Source of the DNA: Tulasnella sp. 424 | Lineage: Eukaryota; Basidiomycota; Agaricomycetes; Cantharellales; Tulasnellaceae | Assembly (NCBI GenBank): GCA_019633425.1 | Contig: WSUB01000015.1 | Coordinates: 124,001-188,000, forward strand | Length of the DNA: 64,000 bases | Reading direction: 5' to 3' | Part shown: positions 33,047-45,178 of the stretch, piece by piece | Layout of the letters: every line of letters starts with the position of its first letter | Numbering within the stretch: position 1 is the stretch's first letter | Notes under the pieces: model-generated | Seen by the model: only the letters and a program-made list of their open reading frames with translations | The model's database searches: none | Told to the model about the DNA's origin: nothing | Program-made: the position numbers and the translations under genes

Positions 33047-34811
33047 ATGCTCAGGTCACTACGTCAAGCTCGTAGCCTCGCCCGGGTACGATGACTGTTT
33101 GCTCATAGAACGGAATCCAGAAATTGACCTTGGTTCGAATCCAGTCCGCCCAAACCGTGTCTGCTGGCCAGAAGCGAAACCTTTCCATCCATGAGTACCA
33201 GTCCGTCAAGCTCCTCAACGACGTAAGAACCTTCATATAAACCTAAGCAAGTGTGTAAACGCTAATTACTTCCCTCAGTACGGAATTGCTACCCCCAAAA
33301 GCATTGCAGCCAAGTCTCCGGAAGAGGCTTATGATGTCGCTAAGAACTTTGGTATGTGGGCTCCGCATAGGCGAGATACCGTTAGTTTACTCATTCTGCG
33401 CGTAGGCACAGACAAGTTGGTGATTAAGGCTCAGGTCCTGGCTGGAGGTCGTGGAAAGGGCCACTTCGACAATGGCTTCAAAGGCGGCGTCCATGTTGTT
33501 GACACGTGCGTCATATATACATTATTCCTTAGCTCGATCATCTCCGCCAACCTTGGACATGCAGTCCAGAACAGGCGAAAGATCTCGCAGGCAAGATGAT
33601 TGGTTCCAAGCTCATCACCAAGCAGACCGGCGAGAAGGGCCGAATTTGCAACGCTGTATGAGATCCTTCGCCGCCAAAACGTAGGCCCGCATCGGCTAAC
33701 CTTCAGGAACCTTCCAGGTCATGCTTGCTGAGCGAAGGGATCCTTCACATGAGTACTACGTTGCTGTTCTCAATGACCGGGCAACTGCCGGCCCTGTGCT
33801 CGTTGCTTCCGCCCAAGGTGGCATGAACATCGAGGAGGTCGCGGCCAAGGATCCATCCGCCATCATTACCACTCCAATCGACTTCGAGAAAGGCTTGGAC
33901 AAGCAGACCGCCCTTGGTCTTGCCAAGAAGCTTGGCTTCAAGACCGAGCAAACCCAGAAGGAGGCCGCCGACACCTTCATCAACCTCTACAAGATCTTCA
34001 AGGACAAAGATGCTACCCAAATCGAGATTAACCCTATGGCCGAGACGCAAGACGGACATGTTCTTTGGTCAGTCAGAACCGCCTAGAACATCTCCAAAAT
34101 ACTCACCTATAACCTTTTCACTTCCAGCATGGACGCTAAGTTCGGTTTCGACGACAACGCTGAATTCCGTCAGGCAGATGTCTACGCCCTTCGCGATGTC
34201 TCTCAAGAAGACCCCGTAGAGGTGGAGGCTCAGAAACACGGCCTCAACTTCATCAAGCTTGACGGAAACATCGGGTGCCTTGTCAATGGTGCCGGTCTTG
34301 CCATGGCTACCATGGACGTGCTGAAGCTGCACGGTGGTGACCCAGCAAATTTCCTTGACGTTGGAGGGTAGGCAGAATTTCCGCTTCCCGTTCTTTCCCG
34401 TTCGGATTGACCTAATGAACCGTCGGTAATGACAGAGGAGCCACTCCCGAAACCGTCAAGAAGGCCTTTGAGCTTCTCTTGGAAGACAAGGCTGTCAGCT
34501 CCATCCTTCTCAACGTCTTTGGTGGTATCATGCGGTGTGACTACATCGCCGAGGGTGTAATCAAAGCCACCAAGGAGCTTCAGCTGCGTGTACCTCTTAT
34601 CGTCCGATTGAAGGGCAACAAAGAGGCAGAAGCCAAAGAGTGCGTTTCTATTCAGAAGCTCGGTCTCCAATGTTTCACCACCGTGCCGAGTTTACTGACG
34701 TGCTGCTTTTCTTAATCATTCAGGCTCATTCGGCAGTCTGGCCTCAAGATTTATGCATTTGATGGCCTCGACGAAGCCGCAGCCAAAGCTGTCGAATTGG
34801 GTCGCAAATAG
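33047..34811 (+). CDS. LSC2: Succinyl-CoA ligase (ADP/GDP-forming) beta subunit, mitochondrial
   Basis: About eight exons, roughly 420 residues. Exon 1 is [13 protein letters not shown], an Arg-rich mitochondrial presequence, spliced to [20 protein letters not shown], the start of the ATP-grasp domain. Family motifs follow: [90 protein letters not shown] and [20 protein letters not shown]. It ends [20 protein letters not shown]. The enzyme couples succinyl-CoA cleavage to nucleotide triphosphate formation in the TCA cycle, with the alpha subunit encoded elsewhere. All motifs are intact and exon joins keep the frame. Nucleotide preference cannot be told by eye. Confidence 0.96.
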
Positions 34812-35353
34812 ACTTACTCTCGTTTCCGATCGTCGTCCACTTCCGCGCCATAATGTACCTCTTTATCTCTTCGGACGTAAAAATGCTTCACACGTAATTC
34901 GGATAAGGAGAGACCAGATTGCCGCTCAGCCTTCAAGGGCGCCGCGTCGAAAACGTGCGTATCGCGAGAACACCAGGGCCTTCATTTAGAGAAGCCAGTT
35001 CGCACAGCCGTAGATGCATGTGGATCATTGGCCGACCGCGAATTGTCAAAATTTGACATACGGTTTGGGGTTGCGGCGGAAGTAGTAGGGCAAGAGAGTT
35101 GGCCCTTGCGGAGGCCTGCGTTAAGGCGGCGACAAGGAAAGTCAGCCGAATAAAACCAATTTTGAGCCAGAGTTTAAGTCGGTGTTGAAAAGCTGGCGAC
35201 ATGTGCACCGCACCCATCTTTGCGGGTGGTGATCGACGCAGCTCTGATGGGTGTGGGTATGGGCAAGGACACGGCAGACTTTTTGGGTCATGAGTGACTA
35301 CGATCAACTGCAAGTTGTGGAGGTCTGGGTTGAATTTGCAAAGGGTGAAGCGA
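34812..35353. other. Convergent 3' intergenic region, LSC2 / SPF27
   Basis: Between two stops on opposite strands, so it should hold both terminators. An overlapping minus-strand frame across 34933-35541 has no motif and runs through the SPF27 coding region in another frame. No gene seen. Confidence 0.5.
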
Positions 35354-36632
35354 TTACACGTTGCCAAGCTCAGCGTCTCTCCGGCGCAAGTCTTCGATCT
35401 CCCCCTCCATGGCGACGTTGGCAAGCTCCAGTTGCAGAACCGCGGAAATGAGCTCTTTCCACCGATTTTCCAACGACGACAGCTGGTTCCCAGCTTGAGT
35501 CTAAGGGACGGCGGCAGAAAAATGACAATGAATATATGCACGCCACAGGGCCATATGATGAAAGGCCGGCGGATTGACGTACTTGGCTGTTCTTACGGCT
35601 CCTGTTCACCTCAGTCACCTGGTCCTGCAGCCGCTCCAAGGCCTTTTCGTACTGCACGACAGCTGCTTCCGTCAGGTAATTGTGTACTCTCCAAGCGTTC
35701 GGTCCATATGTCTGCAGAAGCGACAAGTTGAGTTGTCTTTTATGGTTTTGAGTTGATGAAAAGAGCGGGGTTGGGGGCAAGCCGTAGTGATTGCGAGATA
35801 GCCGCGAAGAAACCACGGAAGATCGCGTGGAAAACCCAGGTGAAGAGGAACGGAGCGGGAATTGGGGGACCACACGACAATTATTGAAGGCGATCAGCGT
35901 TGCGATAACGTGGGTGACGAATAGGGTAGCAAACCATTGGTCAGCTGGGGGTGCTGACATTGGACCGCCCGTAGGCCCAAAAGAACGATATCCGAACTCA
36001 CCGAGTCTTTTGGTGCTCGAGCTGTGCTCTCGCGTTGTCTACTGCTTTTTGCCAGTCTGCTTCGGATGCCGGATCGGTTGGTGGCGGTGGTAGCTTGTAC
36101 CTGGTTGTATCGAGTGCATTGAGCGGTTGTTTGGCAGCCACCCGTTTCAGCTCATCTGCCAACAGAGGATTATCCTATTATTGGGTGGGGGATCCGGAAA
36201 AGGTGTGATTTCCGGGGATCCCAGATTTGGGTTGAAGGGTGGGAGGGGAGGCAAAATTGAGAAGTTGGGAAAAACGAGGTCAGCGGCAGGCCGAAGAGAA
36301 CCACCAACAAGTGAATGCGGAAAGCCAACGAATGGATGGCTTTGTGACGAACGAGAAGAGCCGTGCATGCGTGGATCATCCAATTGCAATATTACCCATG
36401 CCGTAAATGAACAGAATATGGCAAGATAGAAACAAGAAAGAGTAAAATGTCGCACCTTGAATAGTGGCCGCTCTGGTGGCAAGCGAGGGTCTGTGGCAGG
36501 GTTTGGTGGTGGTTTTGCCTTAAGTTCACGGGCTATTTCCGCATCAACTAATGCTTGAAGATTCGGATGCTGGGCTAGGTCATCGTCGTAGTAGGGTAAA
36601 GAGTCGATAAACACGTTGTCGGCGGAAGTCAT
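35354..36632 (-). CDS. cwf7: Pre-mRNA splicing factor SPF27 (BCAS2/Cwf7)
   Basis: Spliced gene of roughly 220 residues. Exon 1 begins MTSADNVFIDSLPYYDDDL (family VDSLPYID motif), with LQALVDAEIARELKAKPPP. The next exon is NPLLADELKRVAAKQPLNALDTTRYKLPPP, the most conserved stretch. Then come YGPNAWRVHNYLTEAAVVQYEKALERLQDQVTEVNRSRKNSQ and the C-terminal NQLSSLENRWKELISAVLQLELANVAMEGEIEDLRRR, a coiled coil. These motifs identify SPF27, a core member of the Prp19/NineTeen complex that activates the spliceosome. Length and order match the family. An upstream reading to 36731 lies in the leader. Divergent from the APSES gene. Confidence 0.92.
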
Positions 36633-37287
36633 CGAGGGGGTCGTAGTAGAGTTCAGAAAAAGAAGGTGGACAAAACGGAGAACAGGTTCGGACCGTGGAA
36701 GACCCCGAACACCGACTAGCCCGACGACCACCGATATCGTGACGACGGCGAAATCAAACGATGCCTAAACTCCGCGAGCCGGCGGCGACAATGCATGTGA
36801 CTAGATGCCGACGGATTCCGAATGGCCAATGACTGCCGGTTAGGGAAAGAAAACGGCGGGAAATGGGAAATGGCAGTCACGTGAGGAAATTCAATACGTA
36901 ATTTTTCTCCTCCCCCCCTTGATGCTTTTGCTCAAACGTCGCCTCCTTGTTTGGTTGACATGGCATCCATACACGGGTGTTAGGCCATAGTTTGTCGGAA
37001 ACAACGGGGTGAGTGGAAGCGAGCGGGGGGTGCTGGGGAAGGAGTGTCAGGAGATCGATGAAATGAATCCCCGACTGCTTGCAACTGTTCGTTCGTCTCT
37101 CTCGTTTATTGGTAGGGTAAGGCCCCGGACGTATTCCGAAGCGCCGGAGTTTGCTGCGTGCTTTAGAGAGTTATACCGTGGGGAGGACTCAGCGTGCTTC
37201 AAGGGTCAAGAACCTCGAGCCCTCGTCTATGAAAGTCACTGCCCGCACTACTTCCAATTCATCAAATCTCGTCTCGTCCTCGAACGC
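36633..37287. promoter_or_regulatory. Divergent promoter region, SPF27 / APSES factor
   Basis: 655 bp between the two ATGs. No clear TATA element was seen; pyrimidine tracts are at 36900-36960. Upstream ATGs on the plus strand (such as 37009) open a frame that includes the assigned start, so the leader may contain short upstream frames. Confidence 0.45.
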
Positions 37288-39403
37288 ATGTCAAGCCAAA
37301 ATCAGGCAAGCTCCATTCTCACATCGCTCGACGTCGTCCACTCCGTATTTCTCGCTAACTTTTTTGATCCTTCATCCGACGCCCGTCCTAATTAGAACGC
37401 CATTCCGCCCGTCAACGCTGCACCTCAGCCAGCCCCACCCTCCGGAGGGTGGCCCATATATCCATCCCACCACAACGTCGGGAAAGCGCGCTACATCACC
37501 AGTAATGACCCTCGAGGATACCTGTGGGTGCATCCAGCTTCCGGCTACGCTTCGCGCTAGCGTAGGGTCTCGAAAACAGCTCTGACGTCTTCTGCCTCCT
37601 CCCTCAACTCCGCCACCTCTAGACCGGTTTGGGAATACTCGCTCAGGGAGCAGCCAATGATGATGGATATGGACGACGGTTTTGGTGCGCACGCGCCCAC
37701 TCGGTTGCCGGTCTGAATACAAACTCAGCTTATTCTGCCTCCGGCTATTTCATTTGTTCAGTGTTATGGACTTCCATCTGCAAAGCACTAGGAAAGTCAA
37801 AAGGTAAGTAATGTGCTTCGTTTGCGGCCCGAGAAAATTGGCTAGATATCTATGGATACACAATCACTCACATGATTTTTTTGACTTCTTCGCCCTTCAG
37901 CCGACATCACCAGAATGATTGAGAGCGACCAAGAACTGCAACAGCCAAATAGGCTAAGACGGGTCAAAGGAGGCTTCCTGCGAGTCCAAGGTAAGGCCTC
38001 AATTGTCCACAGGGCCGATTTAGCGGAAACTCGTTCACTCACTTCCACTACCGTAGGGACATGGATACCCCACTCTAACGCAAAGGCGCTAGCCCGAAAG
38101 TGAGCATGTTGTCGCCAGAAAGACGTGAATTTTACTTACCCCCCCTTTTCTACTAACCTCTCCAGAATTGCATGGGAGATCAAAGACGATCTGGTACCGT
38201 TCTTTGGGTGAGCCCTTCAAGATGGGCCTAGGCGTTCCAGAACCTGCCAATTCTAACGATCTATTCTTTCTCAATAGTCAAGATTTTCCGAGCACGTGTC
38301 TATCCCCAAACGATCCAGGTCAGTGCATCGCCTTCCCTCCTAAGAAGCTCCCCTCACAGATTGACTTACCATCCACGTCAACAGGCTTTGCGGACATTCT
38401 AGCCCCGAGAACGAGGGCTCGCCGTGGCACGACCACCGCTGTGCCGGGCTCGCAACCTTCCCCCTCAGCCAATTCGCCATCCCAAATGCAAGGGCAGCCG
38501 TGGCTACCATCGTCACCCCCAGCCGTCCCGAGACAGAATTCCACGGGTGCCATAATGAATAGCTACCCCGCTGGGTTCTCTTCGCCTCCCCGGGCAAATC
38601 GTTCCCCTTCAAGCAATGGATCACCGCACATGCAACCGCCACATGGCTACCAACCTGGAGCTCAGTCCGCTCCCCAAGGCCGCTATAGTTCGGCGTCAGG
38701 AACCGCTTCGCCGGGTCATACCATCAGGGAGGAACAATACGGACCTGAAGGAAGCTACCCCGATACTACTGGACCGTATTCTGCGACTCCAGGCTTCACG
38801 CAGTACAGTGCAACCGGATATCAAGCTTCGTCAGCCGCGATGTACACGTCCCCTCCCGCCTCAGCCCCCTATTTCCAGCCTCAATACTCCCAGTCACCCT
38901 ACGGAACTCAGGCGGCAGCCCAGCCGTACAACTCCCAAGTGACTACTCCCACCCAGACTGGATATCCCTCGGCCGAGTACAACTACGTGTCACATGGCGT
39001 CAGCGATGGTCCGCCGCAGCCATATAACACGTACCAGGAGCATCAAGACCAGAACCGCGCTCCGGGTTACGCCTTAACCTCCGCTTATCCGACGTCCCAA
39101 CAGCCTGGGGGTGGCTACCAAGGACAGTACCAACCCCCGTCGTCAACCTATCCTTCTTATGCGAACGAGTCGAGCGTAAGATACACTGCCGAGAATCCGT
39201 ACAGTAACGATACCGCACGTTACGGGAACGAAAGCGGATCTTCGCGTGCAGAGTATGGGTATAATTACGGAAACGGATCTCCTGGAATGCAGGGACAGCC
39301 CGGCCAGCGCACTCACCAGCAGCCCAGCCAATACGGTGGTGCTGAGTACAGAGATCAACAGGCTCCTGGCCAGCAACCGTGGGGAGGTTATGGCAGCTAC
39401 TAA
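37288..39403 (+). CDS. APSES/KilA-N DNA-binding transcription factor, Xbp1-like
   Basis: Assigned exons give MSSQNQ, then NAIPPVNAAPQPAPPSGG, HHNVGKARYITSNDPRGY, VWEYSLREQPMMMDMDDGF, VLWTSICKALGKSK, ADITRMIESDQELQQPNRLRRVKGGFLRVQGTWI, an IAWEIKDDLVPFFG segment and QDFPSTCLSPNDPG. The RRVKGGFLRVQGTW and DDLVPFFG pieces are the winged-helix core of the KilA-N/APSES class, closest to yeast Xbp1. From about residue 200 the protein is a long Ser/Pro/Gln/Tyr/Gly-rich disordered region (roughly 340 residues) typical of an activation or repression domain, ending WGGYGSY. APSES factors control morphogenesis, sporulation and stress or quiescence in fungi. The first intron (37306-37395) appears to be GC-AG; a GT donor at 37333 is possible, so the N-terminus is uncertain. 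The stop is at 39401-39403. Confidence 0.85.
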
Positions 39404-40153
39404 ACTGGATTGTCGGAACTCGTTGTTGTGTTGTATATGTGAATTGGATAGTCTAACGACCCGTGATGTTGTACAATGTCAAAAGTTTCTCGCTTGCTAC
39501 AAGATTGTTACCCTTCTCAGTGCCGTATAATAGCCTTTCGTCTATGTAACCGCGTGCGGACTCACGTTATGCATCGTAATGGACCTGTGATTCTGGAGAA
39601 TGCGAATATGCGCGGATAAAAGGGAAGGATGAGAGGCTGATATCCTGGAGAGAAAAATGATTATATTTTTTAAGCAGTTGGGTCAGGATTGGGAGGTGGG
39701 CGATTGGGATGAGAGAGGGAAACGGTCCGGGAGAACGCGCATTTTTATGGTGATCGAGGGCCGTCGAGACTGCGGCATTCCGGGCAGGGGGAAGAACTCA
39801 ATCTTAGATCGGGGGTTGCAGCCGTCGGTCTCGATCGAGTTAGCGGACTTTGAGCATCTATCGTCGTTCAAACATTTGCTTTTTTTGTATCACTTCAGAC
39901 TAAAGCAGGTTCATTGTTCCTCGAGGTTTTCATATATTCACGCGGCGTCTAGCTCGGAGCGGCGGGATGGGGAGTTCGGCCGGCTCTGATGATTGCCGCG
40001 TTCCCGACTTTTTCCAGTTCAAAACCACCTAGCAACAACGACCGCCCCGAGCTCATCAACCTTCACCTCCTGTAGTCCTCAAGGCTAACCGTCACTCGAA
40101 TCTCAAGAATCCAGACCTCTTTACCTTTTTTTTCTCATCATCATTCTAATTCG
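39404..40153. other. Intergenic: APSES 3' flank and thioesterase promoter
   Basis: AT-rich at 39600-39680 (likely terminator) and strongly CT-rich at 40040-40150, right before the thioesterase ATG, as in many fungal leaders. No gene seen. Confidence 0.5.
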
Positions 40154-41923
40154 ATGGCCGACACCGAAGACCTAGTGCTGTCGCACGGAGAAGCTGAACA
40201 CGAACTTATCACAAGTGCGCTCGAGATCGAGGAGATAGACAAGAACCTTTACCGTTCAAAATCTCTTTGGATCCCCTCAGACGGTAGAGGCGTGTTCGGT
40301 GGGTACGTCGAAGCTGCCGGAAATTTTGCGCTTTACTGTAATGGGATTGATTGCCGCCACGCCACATCCCCTTATGAGTTTGCGGGTCGTATCAGGCCCC
40401 ATTGACGGCCACGCCCCCAACCTAGCCTCGGGTGTTTTTCCTGCTCCGACCATTGTTTTGTGTTCCATCCTCTCGAATTCCCCCTTTCATCTCAGTTATC
40501 TCACCCAACAACCACGCCTTTTCCTTCCTCTCCGTTCCCCAGGCAGGTCATATCACAAGCAATTCTAGCGGCGACTAAATCGGTCACGGAGGAATATGCG
40601 CTCCACGTCAGTCGATCGTTCCGTGCGTCGTTCCGAAGTAACGATGCGCTCCTTCTTCGCCATCAGAACCCCTAGACTGACCCGTCTTCCTTCCGGTTCT
40701 TGGGACTCGCGGCTTTGGTTCTGTGCTCGTCATTCACGGCATTCCGGTCAAATCGACCGACTAACTCATCCAGTCACTTCATGTACGTGTTTGCGGCTTT
40801 AGACTGTGCAATTTACACTGGCACCTGACTTGTCTTCTTTGTCATCCCCTTGGCTTTTTCCTGGTTCATGGCACCAGTGTTACTTCCTTCTGAGTGCAAA
40901 GCCTTCTCAACCAATCATCTACACAGTCGATCGTGTCCGACAAGGGAAAACCTACGCCACGCGAGCTGTTAAAGCCACTCAATCCGGGCAGACGGTCTTC
41001 ATCCTTCTGTGTTCTTTCCAAATACCGGAACCCTCACCGGTCTGCCACCAATGGCCTTTTCCAGCAAATGTCCCTGACCCTGAAGCCTGCGAGACATCAG
41101 CGCAGCGGATCGGTAGGATGTCCACCCACTTCGCGTCGAACGAGAAGGCTCTGAAAGTACTCAGAGGTTCATTGAACGCAAGTGACCGTCGCTTAATGCC
41201 CCGAGTTCTGAGATGAACGGGATCATATCATTTGCAGGATAGGCTCAGAAGTCCAATCGAGCAACGACTTGCGATGCGCTCGAAGAACGAGAATGGCTCC
41301 ACCATTGCCATGCATTGGATGAAAGCTCGAAATGTCCCGAAGATGAAACCACCGTTTCAGAAGGCCATATTGGCGTACATAACCGATATGCAACTGTAAG
41401 ATAAAACCGTAGGCCGTTCAAATGCCGGCACAATTCACGCTCACTTCACGCCCTTACCTGCTGTTATCAGACTCGGCCTAGGAGCCCAGACCGTCGGACT
41501 GGGCGCTCTGAAGGAACCCCCTAAAAAGCTTGGAATGATAGTAAGCCTTCTTTTGCCGCCGTCCCTTGGCGTCAATCAGTCTGGAATTGAGTTTAATGTC
41601 ACAGTCGACACTTGATCACAGCATCTGGTATTACGACCATGAATTTGATTGCTCTGACTGGCTTCTATATGTGGTACGAGGTTCAGTTCTTAAGTGAAAC
41701 ACCTGTTGTACTTATTGTCGCATCTTATAGATGGAGTCTTCTGCCGGGGGAATGGGTCGCTCGTTGGTGCATGGAAGAGTAAGTCGGCCAAGCATCGGTT
41801 CATTTCTTACTCTAATATCCGGAGAAACAGCTGTACACTAGATCTGGCAAGCTCGTTGCTGTGGTCTCTCAGGAAGGGGTCGTTCGGGCGGCCCTGGAGA
41901 ATGCAGACAGGGCGAGGCTGTGA
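40154..41923 (+). CDS. Acyl-CoA thioesterase II (TesB/ACOT8 family)
   Basis: About eight exons. Begins MADTEDLVLSHGEAEHELI; the first hot-dog fold has LYRSKSLWIPSDGRGVFGG spliced to HISQAILAATKSVTEEYALH, then SAKPSQPIIYTVDRVRQGKTYATRAVKATQSGQTVFILLCSFQ. The second fold has HWMKARNVP, LGAQTVGLGALKEPPK, DHSIWYYDHEFDCSDWLLYVMESSAGGMGRSLVHGRLYTRSGKLVAVVSQEGVVR. The Asp of DHSIWYY, the Ser of the ESSAG block and the Gln of SQEGVVR match the catalytic trio of this family. The enzyme hydrolyses fatty acyl-CoA, often in peroxisomes, but the C-terminus (ENADRARL) reads -ARL, a fair variant of the PTS1 signal, so peroxisomal import is plausible. Stop 41921-41923. The second exon acceptor (GGQV versus GGH) is slightly ambiguous. 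Confidence 0.86.
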
Positions 41924-43537
41924 ATAATGGGTTTCCTATCATAGGAGGTCTTCAAAGACTAGACCATTTGGCTCCTAGCGCCAACTTTCCTGATTTTGTC
42001 CACGGTTACAATCGAGTTCGAGCCTGGCTATTTGTTTGGGAGTCTCGGGAACGAGGCACTCCCGGTGCAATCCGGTGCGGAGAACGCCGACCGCCTGTTA
42101 CCATGGCCTCCGCCTCTTCACTCACACCTGCCTAGACTTCTGTAGTCTCTTTGCCTTCACTCGTGACATCATCGACTCCCACAACGCACGCCTCGTTGAA
42201 TCTTGCTGTCTGCCCTTCACTCCTCTACCATTTGAATGTGCTATCTCGACATCGCCACGTAGCTTCCCTGTTGCCGCTTCACACCCCTTAAGGATCCATC
42301 CACTTAAACTTGTCCTTCGATTTCTTCGCCTTCGGATCCAGGTACTGAAGGGCATGAAACCAACCCTCCGGGGATTACTGCCCATTCGCTCTCGCCCCTG
42401 TCCCGATCGATTTACCGTGGTCCAAGCTCGAGTGAGGCGGGCTCTTCGATTAGACTTTTGAAGCGTTGCACATGAAACTTGAAGTAATAGCTCGAGGCGA
42501 CCGAGCAGCCATACCCGTGCCGTCGAATTGAGGACTCCCGTTCGTCAAGCAGGAACGCCTTCCTTCGGCAAGTTTCGGCAACCTTGGCCGTTTCTCTGCA
42601 TATCATCGGCCAATCCTACCGCCTTCTAGCTTTGGGTTCGGTCTAGAGCATCTCGCTCTTCCGGGGAACCTAGGCCAGTCCATCAACAAAGTGGAGGTAA
42701 ATCACCCCAGGCTGGCTGTTTCAGACCAGACAAAGAAGTATTGACCTAAGGTACCTATCGGCATGGGGAATTAAAGAATTACTTCCGCTGAAGGGACCCC
42801 TCGTTTGGGATCAATGAGTTTTGTCCGATTCGTCCTTAAATGTCGGCCAAATCGGGTACGTGTTTAGCGTGCACCCTGCGTGGTGATTTAAGTGAACTGG
42901 TCAATTGGTTTCAAAGCTTCTTACCATTGGCTCCCCTTGAGTAACCCGTCAGATCTGGAAGCCAGAGGCGTGGCTAAAGTGGTCTCCTAACGAATGCAGA
43001 TAAGATATCGGTCGATCGAGCTTGACGGTATTTCGTGATCCATTGGCTCGGGTCCGATCTGATTCTCTGATTTACTTGATCTTGGCCTGCTTCGCGGCTG
43101 AACTCTGTGAGGTGGGCCGGTCTCCGTATTTACCGGACGATGCCAAACCATTTGGGGCTTGGGAAGGGTTTGGGGCGCGATGAAGTGGTGATTCTTGGAG
43201 AACGCCCAGGGCACATTGACAATTTCGGCCGCTAACCGCAACTAAACGCCAGAACGTCTCTTCCGGCAGGGTCTAATTACATCAGAACCAAATATCTCTT
43301 ATTGCGTCCTAAACTATTGCTTTGCGCAAACCGCGAGGGCGGCGGTGCCGGATGACATGTCTTCATTCGTCAGGGTGAGGAAACACATGTTTTGAAATGG
43401 ATACACAACGTTGAGCGAAGAAATGAACTGGCTGTGAGATGAAGAGAGTGATGAATGTAGAACATTTGGACGCCCACGAGGACTCTTCAGATTGGATTCG
43501 GGCGCGGCGAGGGAAGGCGACCACCGGTCAGTCCACC
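41924..43537. other. Unassigned 1.6-kb convergent interval
   Basis: Flanked by two stops on opposite strands. Frames at 42036-42461 (plus) and 42122-42385 (minus) have no motifs and no splice-linked neighbours. Part may be 3' UTR or a decayed element. I see no repeat and no gene that I can support. Confidence 0.4.
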
Positions 43538-44745
43538 TTAAAACACCTCGACCTCGATTTCGAATCCACATTCCCTACAGCATTGAGTACCTCCTAGATC
43601 TCCGTCATCTTCCGTACGTTCTACTTCTCCAAAGTCATGAACGTGTTCTTCGTCTCTGCGCCTTTGCCATACCCCCTCCCTCGTCTTTCGCCTGAGTTCT
43701 TTTAGGCCCTCTTCAAACTTCTTAGATTTCTTCTTCCTTTTCTCATTCGCTCGTCGTTCGTATTCCGTATCGAGCGCCTCCGGAGAACCCCACTTTTTCC
43801 ATGCAAAGTCTTCGACTTGATAGCGGAGGAATAGCATCATGTTATTCCAGGTTGCGTGGTGTGGGTTTGCCTTCAGCAGATGAGGGAGGAGTTCTTGGTC
43901 TCTAAGCTCGGCTAGGGATATAGTAGTCAGGAAAAGTCAATAGAATCAGGGAAAGACGGGGGCTTACGGTCCGTAAGGAGATAGTCCTGTCGACGCGTTC
44001 GCGAAAACCAATCGTCATTCTTTAATCGCCGGCCGTCACTCGGTACGAGAACCCACCTCTTTGCATTCTGTCTTTGTTAGAAGACTATATTTTTCGGGAA
44101 ACTCTTCTTTACACTTATTGCAAACCAAGCATCCGAATATGTTCTTGAAGATATGATCGATCGATATCGACCCGCATTCCTTACATTTTGGATTCATAGA
44201 AGGATCCAAGAACACGGCTAAATGGCCGACGGATTTGTCAGTCTAGGACTTAGCCCTGAAGAAATGAGCCGTTTCTTACGGGGATCCAGGTTCTGTCGCA
44301 TCCGTTCTCGCTCCCTTGCTAATAGCCGTTTTCTTTCGTGCTCATCAACACCGGCTTTGTCCTCGACCAAAAATCCGCCTCTGGAGTCTACCATCTTGCT
44401 TAAGTCATAATCGAGGTAACGGCCCATAAGCTTGGCATCGCGTTTCAATGGCGCATTGTCGTCTTTCTCTCCAGAACTATCCTTCTTGTTAGACCCTGAA
44501 CCTGAGCCCGCAGCCACCGGGACCGTAGTCGGCGATGTATTATTCGCAGGGATGACCGTCAATGGTCGTTTGTTGTTAGCATTCCGAAGCGATGTCGGGT
44601 TGTCTCTACTAGCTTCTTGGGTGGCTCTCAGCCGAGCTTTTGCTTTGAGTCTGTTGATTTCAATGCGTTTGACTTGCTCTGGGGTAAGTTGAACAGATGC
44701 CCTCGAAGAAGACGCAGTTGGCGGGGGCGTCTGTGGTCTGTCCAT
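43538..44745 (-). CDS. RAD14: DNA repair protein Rad14/XPA
   Basis: Exon 1 (44280-44745) encodes MDRPQTPPPTASSSR, then an Arg/Lys-rich stretch (EINRLKAKARLRATQEAS) and ends with LLARERERMRQNLDP. The next exon carries the XPA zinc finger: KCKECGSIDIDH, then IFGCLVCNKC, a C-x2-C and C-x2-C pair, followed by YSLLTKTECKE. After a short intron comes DYLLTDPELRD, then HHATWNNMMLFLRYQVEDFAWKKWGSPEALDTEYERR and a Lys/Arg-rich helix (EKRKKKSKKFEEGLKELRRK). The order and motifs are those of the XPA DNA-binding domain, which verifies damage and organises nucleotide excision repair. The C-terminus has a Cys pair (TQCCRECGFEIEVEVF) like the family's terminal region. Divergent from the Arp10 gene. Confidence 0.95.
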
Positions 44746-45178
44746 CGTTGGATCAATGCTGAGTGGTGGCGAGAATCGAACCGTTTTGTCAGCTCAGCGG
44801 CTTTCCACGCCACCGGTGCGGTGCCCCGGCTCCGAAGGAGTCATCAGGGCATCGCGCGCTTTCATGTTACACTCCAACGGGATATGTATGATGGGTAAAA
44901 TGGTAAGCAGCTTGTATGCGTTTTTGCTGAGGCTCGGATTATGCTCCTCAAAGTAGGGAGATCACTAGTGCAGAGCGGAGACTCAGCGACTTTGAAGGTT
45001 GGAACAACCACACCAAAGCATTTCATAGGCCTCAGTCCGGCGTAAAATTGCCCCAAACTCACATAGGAGGCAGGTCCCGCATCGAAAGGAAACCCAAGAT
45101 TGAATGAAGCTGGGGCGCGTGGTTGGGTATTTGTTCGGAGCAAATACTTCCGGCTTTCAGTCCAAATTCTGAGCTTCG
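44746..45178. promoter_or_regulatory. Divergent promoter region, RAD14 / ARP10
   Basis: 433 bp between the ATGs at 44745 (minus) and 45179 (plus). Sequence near 44765-44780 mimics a tRNA B box by chance, but no cloverleaf can be drawn. No TATA box is evident. Confidence 0.45.

Noticed and set aside
33131..33142. GGTTCGAATCC stretch in the first LSC2 intron, resembling a tRNA B box
   Set aside because: No A box, no pairing T stem of five bases and no acceptor stem could be drawn around it.
44765..44780. Minus-strand GGTTCGATTCT resembling a tRNA B box upstream of RAD14
   Set aside because: The T stem does not pair and no D or anticodon arm is present.
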